In this document: piece by piece, positions 8,321 through 16,296 of the stretch
Position numbering within the stretch: position 1 is the stretch's first letter
Layout of the letters: the number at the start of each line of letters is the position of its first letter
Program-made: the position numbers and the translations under genes
Assembly (NCBI RefSeq): GCF_900113115.1
Contig: NZ_FOOF01000026.1
Location: 1-54,277, forward strand
Direction: 5' to 3'
DNA length: 54,277 nt
Source: Duganella sp. CF458
Lineage (GTDB): Bacteria; Pseudomonadota; Gammaproteobacteria; Burkholderiales; Burkholderiaceae_D
Notes under the pieces: model-generated
The model's database searches: none
The model's input: only the letters and a program-made list of their open reading frames with translations
Told to the model about the DNA's origin: nothing

Positions 8321-8863
8321 TCAGTAACGGTAAGCTGCCTTCAGCAGGATCACGTCGACGCCGCTGTTCGGCCTCTTGATGCCGCCATTGGAATAGTGCT
8401 GCGCCTTGAGCGCGACTTCCCACTTGTCGAACACATAGCCCACCGCGATATGGTCGCCGAACTGGAAGGCGGTCGACAGGCCGTCATCATTGCTGTAATA
8501 GGTCTTGGACAGCAGGTGCGCGCCGATGCCGCCTTCAACGTAGAAGCCCTTCTTGCTGGTATTCTCGAATCGGACTACCGGAGTAAAGCCGAGGTCAAAG
8601 AGGTTTTCCTTATCGCCGGGCACGTTATGCCATTGGCGCGCCTGCCAGAAGCCAACGCTGGCGTCCCAGTAGCCGGTAAGGTGGGTGCCGTTGGAATTGA
8701 ACCAGGTCCATTCAGGCTTGAAGTTTTGCGTGGCGCCCAGGCGTACCATGCGGATCTTGGAAGCGGAACCGGCTTCCACGTAGGCGGAATTGATGTCGAA
8801 GGCGAAAGCGGATTGCGCTACCAATGCAGCGGCAGCAACAGCGAGCAGTTTTTTGATTTGCAT
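8321..8863 (-). CDS. pagL: PagL-type lipid A 3-O-deacylase (acyloxyacyl hydrolase)
   Basis: 180-residue outer-membrane beta-barrel with a signal peptide ending at SAFA (residue ~21) and a C-terminal aromatic (AAYRY). The PagL active-site signature is present: H156 and S158 in QHYSNGGIK, and an acidic residue at the triad position (D170 in SGVD, where Pseudomonas aeruginosa PagL has Glu). PagL enzymes remove the 3-O-acyl chain of lipid A in the outer leaflet. ATG 8863 is preferred over an upstream in-frame ATG at 8896 because agagag lies just upstream and the signal peptide begins there. Its position beside the lipid locus hints at envelope remodelling. Confidence 0.86.
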   Translation of the reverse strand: MQIKKLLAVAAAALVAQSAFAFDINSAYVEAGSASKIRMVRLGATQNFKPEWTWFNSNGTHLTGYWDASVGFWQARQWHNVPGDKENLFDLGFTPVVRFENTSKKGFYVEGGIGAHLLSKTYYSNDDGLSTAFQFGDHIAVGYVFDKWEVALKAQHYSNGGIKRPNSGVDVILLKAAYRY

Positions 8864-8999
8864 GTTTTTCTCTCTAGTCCTTGCCACAGTCTTCATATTT
8901 GCTGAGGCAATGCCGGCAATTTTACTTTCGTTCTGAATTTTTTTCAGGCGACCTCTTAATTGTTAGAATCACTGCAATGTTGGCATATTGGAGCTTATA

Positions 9000-9902
9000 G
9001 TGGCGCATCCTCTGCGAATTGCATTTCTGGGCGTAGGCTTGATGGGAGAGCCTATGGTACTCCGTCTGCTGGCGGCAGGTTTCAAGGTGACCGCGTGGAA
9101 CCGCACTGCGGGCAAGGCCGGTGTGCTGGCTGCCGCCGGCGCGGATCCGGACGACGTACTGACGCATGCGGTGGCCGATGCCGCGGTGGTGGTGTCGATG
9201 CTGTCGGCCGGCGATGCGGTCGGCGGCGTGATCGACGCGGCACTCGATGTTCTGCGTCCCGGTACGCTGTGGATCGATATGAGTTCGACGCGGCAGGACG
9301 AGGCGCAGGCGTTCCATGCGCTGCTGACGGCGCGCGGACATCGCTTCGTCGATGCTCCCGTGTCGGGCGGCGTTGGCGGTGCGCAGGCCGGCGCACTGGC
9401 CATCATGGCCGGCGGCAGCGCGGCGGATTTCGAAGCTGCGCGGCCGGTGCTGGAAGCGATGGGCAAGCCCAAGCTGGTCGGTCCTGCCGGCAGCGGGCAG
9501 GTGGCAAAGCTGTGCAACCAGTTGATCGTCGGCGGCACCATCAACATCGTGGCGGAGGCTTTGCTGCTGGCGCAGGCGGCGGGCGCAGATCCAGCGGCGG
9601 TACGCGAGGCGATCCGCGGCGGCTTTGCCGAGAGCCGCGTATTGGAGGTGCATGGCCAGCGCATGCTGGAGCGGAATTTCCTGCCGGGCGGGCAGGTGCT
9701 GACGCAATTGAAGGACCAGCACAATATCCTGGCAGCGGCGGCAGCGGCCGGCGTGGCGTTGCCGGTCACCAGCCTGGTGACCGAGCGCTATGCGTCGATC
9801 AAGGATGCGTATCCGTGCGCCGACCATTCAGCCGCGCTGCTGGCGCTGGAGCGGCTGAATGACGGTGTGCGGGTCGGCACGCAGGCCGACAAGCTGCCTT
9901 AG
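9000..9902 (+). CDS. NAD(P)-dependent beta-hydroxyacid dehydrogenase (3-hydroxyisobutyrate dehydrogenase family)
   Basis: 300-residue two-domain enzyme: Rossmann motif GVGLMGEPM near residue 9, substrate-binding DAPVSGGVGG around 120, and the catalytic-lysine segment GQVAKLCNQL around 165. The family oxidises 3-hydroxyisobutyrate, tartronate semialdehyde, glyoxylate or similar; the sequence alone does not pick one. The start is GTG 9000 because GGAG at 8990-8993 is six bases away; a TTG at 8988 would overlap that site. It converges with the M20 amidohydrolase, sharing four bases at the 3' ends. It has no obvious operon partner. Confidence 0.9.
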   Translation: MAHPLRIAFLGVGLMGEPMVLRLLAAGFKVTAWNRTAGKAGVLAAAGADPDDVLTHAVADAAVVVSMLSAGDAVGGVIDAALDVLRPGTLWIDMSSTRQDEAQAFHALLTARGHRFVDAPVSGGVGGAQAGALAIMAGGSAADFEAARPVLEAMGKPKLVGPAGSGQVAKLCNQLIVGGTINIVAEALLLAQAAGADPAAVREAIRGGFAESRVLEVHGQRMLERNFLPGGQVLTQLKDQHNILAAAAAAGVALPVTSLVTERYASIKDAYPCADHSAALLALERLNDGVRVGTQADKLP

Positions 9903-11116
9903 GCTGTCCCAGGCTGCCTTAGCGCCTGCGGCAAAGCCGCTTCGGCCAGGTGCACCCAGAAGCTGGCGCCGATCGGCAGCAGGCGATCGTTGAAATCGTA
10001 GCTGGCGTTGTGCAGCACGCAGGGACCGAGGCCGTGGCCGCCGTCGCGGTGGTCCCCTTCACCGTTGCCGATGAAGATGTAGCAGCCGGGCTTCTCCTGC
10101 AGGAAGAAGGCGAAATCCTCGGCGCCCATGGTGGGTTCAACATTGGCGTCCACCATCGATTCGCCGACGACGGACTGCATGACGCCTAAAGCGAAGCGGG
10201 TTTCCTTGGCGTGGTTTACCAGCGGCGGATAATTGCGGCGGAAGGTGAATTCCACTTGGGCGTCGAAGGCGGCGGCAATGCCTTGCGCCAGCGCCTGCAT
10301 GCGCCTTTCGACCATGTCCAGTACCTCGGTGGTGAAGGTGCGTACGGTGCCGACCAGCTTTGCATCGTCTGGAATCACGTTGGTGGCGCTGCCGGCGTGG
10401 ATCTGGGTGATCGACAGCACGGCCGTGTCCAGCGGACTCTTGTTGCGCGTGACGATGGTCTGCCACGCCTGCGCAATCTGCACCGCGATCATGATCGGGT
10501 CGATGCCCTTGTGCGGCTGGGCCGCGTGGGCACCCTTGCCGCGCACGGTCACGTGGAATTCGTTGGACGAGGCCATCATCGGGCCTTCGCAAGCCCCCAG
10601 CTCGCCTTGCGCCATGCCGGGCCAGTTGTGCATGCCGTAGATCGCATCCATCGGGAAGCGCTCGAACAAGCCATCCTTGATCATTTCGCGCGCGCCGGCA
10701 CCGCCTTCTTCGGCCGGCTGGAACACCAGGTAGACAGTGCCGTCGAAGTTGCGGTGGCGGGCCAGGTGATGGGCCGCGCCAAGCAGCATGGCAGTGTGGC
10801 CGTCATGGCCGCAAGCGTGCATCTTGCCGGGATGCTTCGACGCATGGGCGAAGGTATTAATCTCCTGCATGGGCAGGGCGTCCATATCGGCGCGCAGGCC
10901 GATGGCGCGCTCGGACGTGCCATTCCTGATGATGCCAACCACGCCGGTCTTGCCCAGGCCGCGCTCGAAGGGAATGCCCCATTCGGTCAGCTTGGCGCAC
11001 ACGACGTCGGCGGTACGTTCTTCTTCATAGCAGAGTTCCGGGTGGGCATGCAGGTCGCGTCGGATCTGCTGCAACTCGGACTGAAACGCGATAATCGGGT
11101 CGATCAGTTTCATCAT
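9899..11116 (-). CDS. M20 family amidohydrolase (hippurate hydrolase/N-acyl amino acid amidase type)
   Basis: 405-residue cytosolic metallohydrolase. Typical M20D features are RRDLHAHPELCYEE at the N-terminus, MHACGHDGHTAML (metal site), PAEEGGAGA and the late ligand region ending in CVLHN. Relatives hydrolyse N-acyl or N-benzoyl amino acids or indole-acetyl conjugates with a binuclear metal centre. Two adjacent ATGs (11116 and 11113) could start it; GGAG is better spaced for the second. It is divergent from the molybdopterin oxidoreductase across ~93 bases that must contain both promoters. Confidence 0.92.
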   Translation of the reverse strand: MMKLIDPIIAFQSELQQIRRDLHAHPELCYEEERTADVVCAKLTEWGIPFERGLGKTGVVGIIRNGTSERAIGLRADMDALPMQEINTFAHASKHPGKMHACGHDGHTAMLLGAAHHLARHRNFDGTVYLVFQPAEEGGAGAREMIKDGLFERFPMDAIYGMHNWPGMAQGELGACEGPMMASSNEFHVTVRGKGAHAAQPHKGIDPIMIAVQIAQAWQTIVTRNKSPLDTAVLSITQIHAGSATNVIPDDAKLVGTVRTFTTEVLDMVERRMQALAQGIAAAFDAQVEFTFRRNYPPLVNHAKETRFALGVMQSVVGESMVDANVEPTMGAEDFAFFLQEKPGCYIFIGNGEGDHRDGGHGLGPCVLHNASYDFNDRLLPIGASFWVHLAEAALPQALRQPGTA

Positions 11117-11209
11117 TGGTCTCCATCGGTGTTGCCATTCTAGCCTCCCGATGCGATTTTCTGGAATCGTTTACGATACTGTTTTCAGCCGTCGCCAACC
11201 CAGATCAAG

Positions 11210-13264
11210 ATGTCATCCACACAAGTCCGCGCCACCTGCCCGCACGATTGCCCCGATACCTGCGCCCTGCTCGTCACCGTCGAAGATGGCGTGGCGACCG
11301 AGGTGAAAGGCGATCCGGAACACCCGACCACTGCCGGGGTACTCTGCACCAAGGTCTCCCGCTATACCGAGCGTACTTATGCGCCGGACCGCCTGCTGTA
11401 CCCGATGCGCCGGGTCGGCAGGAAGGGCGAGGGCAAGTTCGAGCGCATCAGCTGGGAACAGGCGCTGGACGAGATCGCGGCGCGCCTGAAGCCGCTGGCT
11501 GCGAGCGAGCCGGAAGCCATCCTGCCGTACAGCTATGCCGGCACCATGGGGCTGGTGCAGGGCGAGTCCATGTCGTCCCGTTTCTTCCACAAGATCGGCG
11601 CTTCGCTGCTGGACCGCACCATTTGCGCCACCGCCGGCGCCACCGGCTACAAATACACGGTCGGCGCCTCGATCGGCACCGATATCGAGCAATTCCAGGA
11701 CGCCAAGCTGCTCATCATCTGGGGCGGCAACCCGATCGCGTCCAACCTGCATTTCTGGACCCGGGCCCAGGCAGCCAAGCGCAATGGCGCAAAGCTGATC
11801 GCCATCGACCCTTACCGCTCGCTGACGGCCGAGAAATGCCACCAGCACATCGCCGTCCTGCCGGGCACGGACGCGGCGCTGGCACTGGGCCTGATGCATA
11901 TCCTGGTGCGCGACGACCTGCTGGACCACGACTACATTGCCGACTACACGGTGGGCTTCGAGGCGCTGCGCCAACGCGTGGCTGAATGGACGCCGGAGCG
12001 TGTGGCATCGACCTGTGGCATCACGGTCGAGGAAGTGGAAGGCCTGGCGCGCGACTATGGCCAGACTGCCAAGCGTGGCGAGCCGGTTGCCATCCGGATG
12101 AATTACGGTGTGCAGCGCGTGCATGGCGGCGGCATGGCCGTGCGCAATATTGCTTGCTTGCCAGCGCTGGTGGGCGCGTGGCGCCACGCAGCGGGCGGGG
12201 TGCAGCTCTCCGCCTCCGGCACCTTCAAGAAAAACCTGGCCGCCCTGCAGCGCCCGGACTTGCTGGCGAAGCAGCCGCGCACCATCAATATGACCACGAT
12301 CGGCGACGACTTGCTGCGCCCGGCCTCGCCCGAGTTCGGGCCGCAGGTCAAGGCGGTTATCGTCTACAACTCGAACCCGCTGGCGGTGGCGCCGGATTCG
12401 TCCAAGGTGCAGGCCGGCTTTGCGCGCGAAGACCTGTTCACGGTGGTGCTGGAGCATTTCCAGACCGATACCGCCGACTATGCCGACATCGTGCTGCCCG
12501 CCACGACGCAGCTGGAGCACACCGACGCGCACAGCGCCTACGGCCACCTGTACATGATGGCCAACAATCCGGCCATCGCGCCGATCGGCGAGTCGAAGGC
12601 GAACACCGAGATCTTCCGCCTGCTGGCAGCGCGCATGGGCTTCGACGATCCCTGCTTCCGCGACAGCGATGACGCCCTGGCATCGGTGGCATTCGTACAA
12701 TTCGACTGGGAGTCACTCAAGCGGAAGGGCTGGCAGAAACTGGAAGTTCCTGATGCGCCCTTTGCATGCGGCAATTTCCCCACAGCTTCAGGAAAATGTG
12801 AGTTCTATTCGGAAAGCATGAAGAAGGATGGGCTCGACCCCCTGCCAAGCTACATCCCGAACTACGAATCGGCAGCATCTGCCCCCGATCTGGCGGCAAA
12901 ATACCCGCTTGCGATGATATCTCCCCCGGCGCGCAACTTCCTGAACTCGACCTTTGTCAACGTGCAAAGCCTGCGCGCCACGGAGGGCCAGCCGCAGCTC
13001 GACATCCACCCTGACGATGCGGCAACACGCGCCATCAACCACGGCGATATGGTGCGCATCTTCAACGATCGCGGTTCCTTCATGTGCAAGGCTCGCGTGA
13101 CGCCGAAGGCCCGGCAGGGCCTGGTCGTAGGGCTGTCGATCTGGTGGAAGAAGTTGGCGGGCGATGGCAAGAACGCCAACGAGGTGACCAGCCAACGGCT
13201 GACTGACATGGGTCGCGCACCGACGTTTTACGATACACTGGTTCAGGTCGAGAAAGCCGCCTGA
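11210..13264 (+). CDS. molybdopterin-dependent oxidoreductase, Fe4S4-containing (DMSO reductase superfamily)
   Basis: 684 residues. N-terminal Fe4S4 ligands are C10, C14, C18 and C46 (CPHDCPDTC, then VLCTKVSRY). The remainder matches the molybdopterin oxidoreductase and dinucleotide-binding domains, ending in the usual C-terminal barrel (PLAMISPPARNFLNS region). There is no twin-arginine leader, so it should be cytoplasmic. No electron-transfer subunit, membrane anchor or cofactor-insertion chaperone lies beside it, so its partner must be encoded elsewhere or it uses soluble carriers. Substrate is not predictable. The following lipoprotein gene starts 10 bases after the stop, so they may share a transcript. 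Confidence 0.9.
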   Translation: MSSTQVRATCPHDCPDTCALLVTVEDGVATEVKGDPEHPTTAGVLCTKVSRYTERTYAPDRLLYPMRRVGRKGEGKFERISWEQALDEIAARLKPLAASEPEAILPYSYAGTMGLVQGESMSSRFFHKIGASLLDRTICATAGATGYKYTVGASIGTDIEQFQDAKLLIIWGGNPIASNLHFWTRAQAAKRNGAKLIAIDPYRSLTAEKCHQHIAVLPGTDAALALGLMHILVRDDLLDHDYIADYTVGFEALRQRVAEWTPERVASTCGITVEEVEGLARDYGQTAKRGEPVAIRMNYGVQRVHGGGMAVRNIACLPALVGAWRHAAGGVQLSASGTFKKNLAALQRPDLLAKQPRTINMTTIGDDLLRPASPEFGPQVKAVIVYNSNPLAVAPDSSKVQAGFAREDLFTVVLEHFQTDTADYADIVLPATTQLEHTDAHSAYGHLYMMANNPAIAPIGESKANTEIFRLLAARMGFDDPCFRDSDDALASVAFVQFDWESLKRKGWQKLEVPDAPFACGNFPTASGKCEFYSESMKKDGLDPLPSYIPNYESAASAPDLAAKYPLAMISPPARNFLNSTFVNVQSLRATEGQPQLDIHPDDAATRAINHGDMVRIFNDRGSFMCKARVTPKARQGLVVGLSIWWKKLAGDGKNANEVTSQRLTDMGRAPTFYDTLVQVEKAA

Positions 13265-13273
13265 GAATGCCAT

Positions 13274-14404
13274 ATGCGCACGTTAGCACACCTGAAAATG
13301 CGCGCCAGATACCTGGCGACGGCGGGTGTGTGCGCCGGTCTCCTGGCCGGTTGTGCGCAATTCAAGTACTACTTCCAGGCTGCCCAGGGCCAGTACGCGC
13401 TGTGGTCTGACGCCCGTCCGGTCGACGACTGGATTGGCGACCCCAGCACCGATCCCAAGCTCAAGGCCCGCCTCGAAAAGGCCAAGCTGATCCGCAAGTT
13501 CGCGGTCAAGGAGCTGGGCCTGCCGGATAACGCCAGCTATAAAAACTACGCCCCGCTGAACCGGCCATACGTGCTGTGGAATGTGGTGGCCACGCCGGAG
13601 CTGTCGTTGCGCCCGGTGCAGTGGTGTTTCCCGATCGCGGGCTGCGTCAGCTATCGCGGCTATTACGACAAGGCCGATGCCGAAGCGTATGCCGAAGAGC
13701 TGCGCAAGGAAGGCAACGACGTGCAGGTCGGCGGCGTGCCGGCCTACTCCACGCTGGGCTGGCTCAGCGACCCATTGCTGTCGACCTTCATCAACCACTC
13801 CGATGCCGAACTGGCGCGCCTGGTCTTCCATGAGCTGGCGCACCAGGTGGTGTACGTGCAGGGCGATTCCAAGTTCAACGAAGCCTTTGCGTCCGCGGTG
13901 GAAGAAGCCGGCGTCAACCACTGGCTCGCGCTGTACGGTAACGACGCGATGCGCGAGGCCTACGCCCGCTACAACGTACGCCGCCAGGATTTCATGGATT
14001 TGTTGGTGAGGCATCGCCAAATGCTGGCGGATAACTATGCCGGCAAAGCCAGCGCCAAAAAGAAGCGCGAAGAAAAGCTGCGTATCTTTGCCGCCTTGCA
14101 GGAGAGCTACAAGGTGCTCAAGGCGGACTGGGGTGGTTACAACGGCTACGATCGATTCTTTGCGGAACCGTTGAATAATGCCCATCTGGCATCTGTTGCA
14201 ACCTATAATGATTTGCTGCCAGGCTTCCGCGCCTTGCTTGTAAGAGAAAAGGCATTCCCGCAGTTTTATGCTGCGGTGCGGAGCATGAGCAACCTGCCCT
14301 CCGTGGAACGGCATGACAGGCTGCACGAACTGGCGCGCTCGATGGCGCAAGCCACGGAGACCACGACGGCCGTCGCTGCCAAGGAACCGGGCGCCGTCAA
14401 TTGA
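13274..14404 (+). CDS. predicted aminopeptidase lipoprotein (PF10023-type zinc peptidase)
   Basis: 376 residues. The lipoprotein signal ends in LLAGC (C27), suggesting membrane anchoring. The zinc peptidase motif HELAH is at 186-190, with E203 in FNEAFA as probable third ligand; this layout fits the predicted-aminopeptidase family found widely in proteobacteria. An upstream arginine-rich segment and an alternative in-frame ATG at 13298 leave the exact start open. It follows the molybdopterin enzyme closely, and fadD begins 170 bases downstream. Substrate is unknown. Confidence 0.85.
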   Translation: MRTLAHLKMRARYLATAGVCAGLLAGCAQFKYYFQAAQGQYALWSDARPVDDWIGDPSTDPKLKARLEKAKLIRKFAVKELGLPDNASYKNYAPLNRPYVLWNVVATPELSLRPVQWCFPIAGCVSYRGYYDKADAEAYAEELRKEGNDVQVGGVPAYSTLGWLSDPLLSTFINHSDAELARLVFHELAHQVVYVQGDSKFNEAFASAVEEAGVNHWLALYGNDAMREAYARYNVRRQDFMDLLVRHRQMLADNYAGKASAKKKREEKLRIFAALQESYKVLKADWGGYNGYDRFFAEPLNNAHLASVATYNDLLPGFRALLVREKAFPQFYAAVRSMSNLPSVERHDRLHELARSMAQATETTTAVAAKEPGAVN

Positions 14405-14487
14405 CGCTTTTTCTATGCTGCTTTGCAGCACGGAGGCCCGCTAGAGTACGCGTTCCAAATCCTGAAAATAGCTTGCCCTGTGTCATG

Positions 14488-14512
14488 CCGCACGATAGCA
14501 TCTATAGTGCGG
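14488..14512. promoter_or_regulatory. imperfect dyad upstream of the first fadD
   Basis: ccgcac (14488-14493) pairs with gtgcgg (14507-14512). Inside, atag pairs with ctat around a 3-base loop, with one mismatch. It lies in the 170-base fadD leader, 62 bases before the start codon, with no T tract, so a repressor operator is more likely than a terminator. No regulator is identified. Confidence 0.4.
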
Positions 14513-14574
14513 GAAAGCACGGCCGTTCTATTTTCGCAAATAAAACATATAAAACTGAGACAAAGAGGCACAGG

Positions 14575-16269
14575 ATGGAAAAAATCTGGTTGAAGTCGTA
14601 TCCCCCAGGCGTCCCGAGTGAAATCGACGCCACGCAATACCGCTCCCTGGTTCACCTGCTTGAAGAATCGTTCCAGAAGTACGCGTCGCGCAATGCCTTC
14701 GTGTGCATGGACAAGTTCATCACCTATGCCGACCTGGACCAGCACTCCAAGCGCCTTGGCGCCTGGCTGCAAAGCCGCGGCATGAAGAAGGGCGCGCGTG
14801 TGGCGGTCATGATGCCGAACGTGCTGCAATACCCGATTGCCATCGCCGCCATCCTGCGTGCCGGCTACACCGTCGTCAACGTCAATCCGCTGTACACCCC
14901 GCGCGAACTGGAACACCAGTTGAACGACTCCGGCGCGGAAGCCATCATCATCCTCGAGAATTTCGCGACCACCCTGGAACAGGTGCTGCCGCGCACCCAG
15001 GTCAAGCACATTATCGTCGCCAATATGGGCGAGATGCTGGGCGGCCTGAAAGGCCATATCGTCAACTTCGTGGTGCGCAACGTGAAGAAGCTGGTGCCGG
15101 CATTCTCGCTGCCGAACGCGGTGCGCTTCAAGGATGCGCTGGGCCATGCCCGCAGCATGAAGCTGACGCCTGTCGAATTGCGCCATGAAGACGTGGCCTT
15201 CCTGCAGTACACCGGCGGCACCACCGGCGTGTCGAAGGGCGCGACCCTGACCCACCGCAACATCATCGCCAACCTGCTGCAAATGCAAGCCTGGTCGGCG
15301 CCGAAGCTGGCCGACCTGCCGCCGGAAGAGCGCACCATCATTTGCGCGCTGCCGCTGTATCACATCTTCGCGCTGACCGTTTGCGCCATGTGGGGCATCC
15401 GCGAGGGCGGCCTGAATGTACTGATCCCGAATCCGCGCGATATCGGTGGCTTCATCAAGGAGCTGGCCAAGTACCGCTTCAATATGCTGCCGGCCGTGAA
15501 CACGCTGTACAACGCGCTGCTGAACCATCCTGACTTCACCAAGCTGGACTTCTCGGGCCTGAAGGTCGCCAACGGCGGCGGCATGGCGGTGCAGAAGGCG
15601 GTGGCCGACAAGTGGCTGGCCGCCACCGGCGTCACCATCGTGGAAGGCTATGGCTTGTCCGAAACCGCGCCGGTGGCAACCGCCAACCGTTTCGACAGCA
15701 CCGAATTCTCCGGCATGATCGGCCTGCCGATTCCTTCCACCGAAGTGACGATCCTGGACGATGCCGGCAATGAAGTGCCGCTGGGCAGCCCGGGCGAAAT
15801 CGCGATCCGCGGCCCGCAGGTCATGGCGGGGTACTGGAACCGTCCGGAGGAAACCGCCAAGGTCATGACGGCCGACGGCTACTTCAAATCCGGCGACGTG
15901 GGCGTGATGGACGAACGCGGCTACGTCAAGATCGTGGACCGCAAAAAGGACATGATCCTGGTCTCCGGTTTCAATGTCTATCCGAATGAAATCGAAGACG
16001 TGGTGGCATCGCATCCGGGCGTGCTGGAGTGCGCCTGCATCGGCGTGCCTGATGAACATTCCGGTGAGGCGGTGAAAGTGTTCGTGGTGAAGAAAGACCC
16101 GAACCTGACCGTCGAATCGCTGATGGAGCACTGCAAGCAAAACCTGACCGGCTACAAGAAGCCGAAATATATCGAGTTCCGCACGGAGCTTCCGAAGACG
16201 AACGTTGGCAAGATCCTGCGCCGCATGCTGCGCGACGAGAAGCCTGCCGACGACAAGAAGGCTGCATAA
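14575..16269 (+). CDS. fadD: long-chain fatty acid-CoA ligase (first of tandem pair)
   Basis: 564-residue AMP-forming acyl-CoA synthetase: P-loop-like YTGGTTGVSKGA, GYGLSET, and the C-terminal FNVYPNEIED and GKILRR elements with the catalytic lysine. It activates fatty acids to acyl-CoA at the inner membrane for beta-oxidation. The start is ATG 14575, after agaggcacagg; the open frame extends upstream but that part lacks family similarity. The two fadD genes are 27 bases apart, in one orientation, and closely similar from the first residues (MEKIWLKSYP in both), showing a tandem duplication. A dyad lies in the leader. Confidence 0.94.
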   Translation: MEKIWLKSYPPGVPSEIDATQYRSLVHLLEESFQKYASRNAFVCMDKFITYADLDQHSKRLGAWLQSRGMKKGARVAVMMPNVLQYPIAIAAILRAGYTVVNVNPLYTPRELEHQLNDSGAEAIIILENFATTLEQVLPRTQVKHIIVANMGEMLGGLKGHIVNFVVRNVKKLVPAFSLPNAVRFKDALGHARSMKLTPVELRHEDVAFLQYTGGTTGVSKGATLTHRNIIANLLQMQAWSAPKLADLPPEERTIICALPLYHIFALTVCAMWGIREGGLNVLIPNPRDIGGFIKELAKYRFNMLPAVNTLYNALLNHPDFTKLDFSGLKVANGGGMAVQKAVADKWLAATGVTIVEGYGLSETAPVATANRFDSTEFSGMIGLPIPSTEVTILDDAGNEVPLGSPGEIAIRGPQVMAGYWNRPEETAKVMTADGYFKSGDVGVMDERGYVKIVDRKKDMILVSGFNVYPNEIEDVVASHPGVLECACIGVPDEHSGEAVKVFVVKKDPNLTVESLMEHCKQNLTGYKKPKYIEFRTELPKTNVGKILRRMLRDEKPADDKKAA

Positions 16270-16296
16270 GCGGCAAGGCACACGAAAGGCATTACG

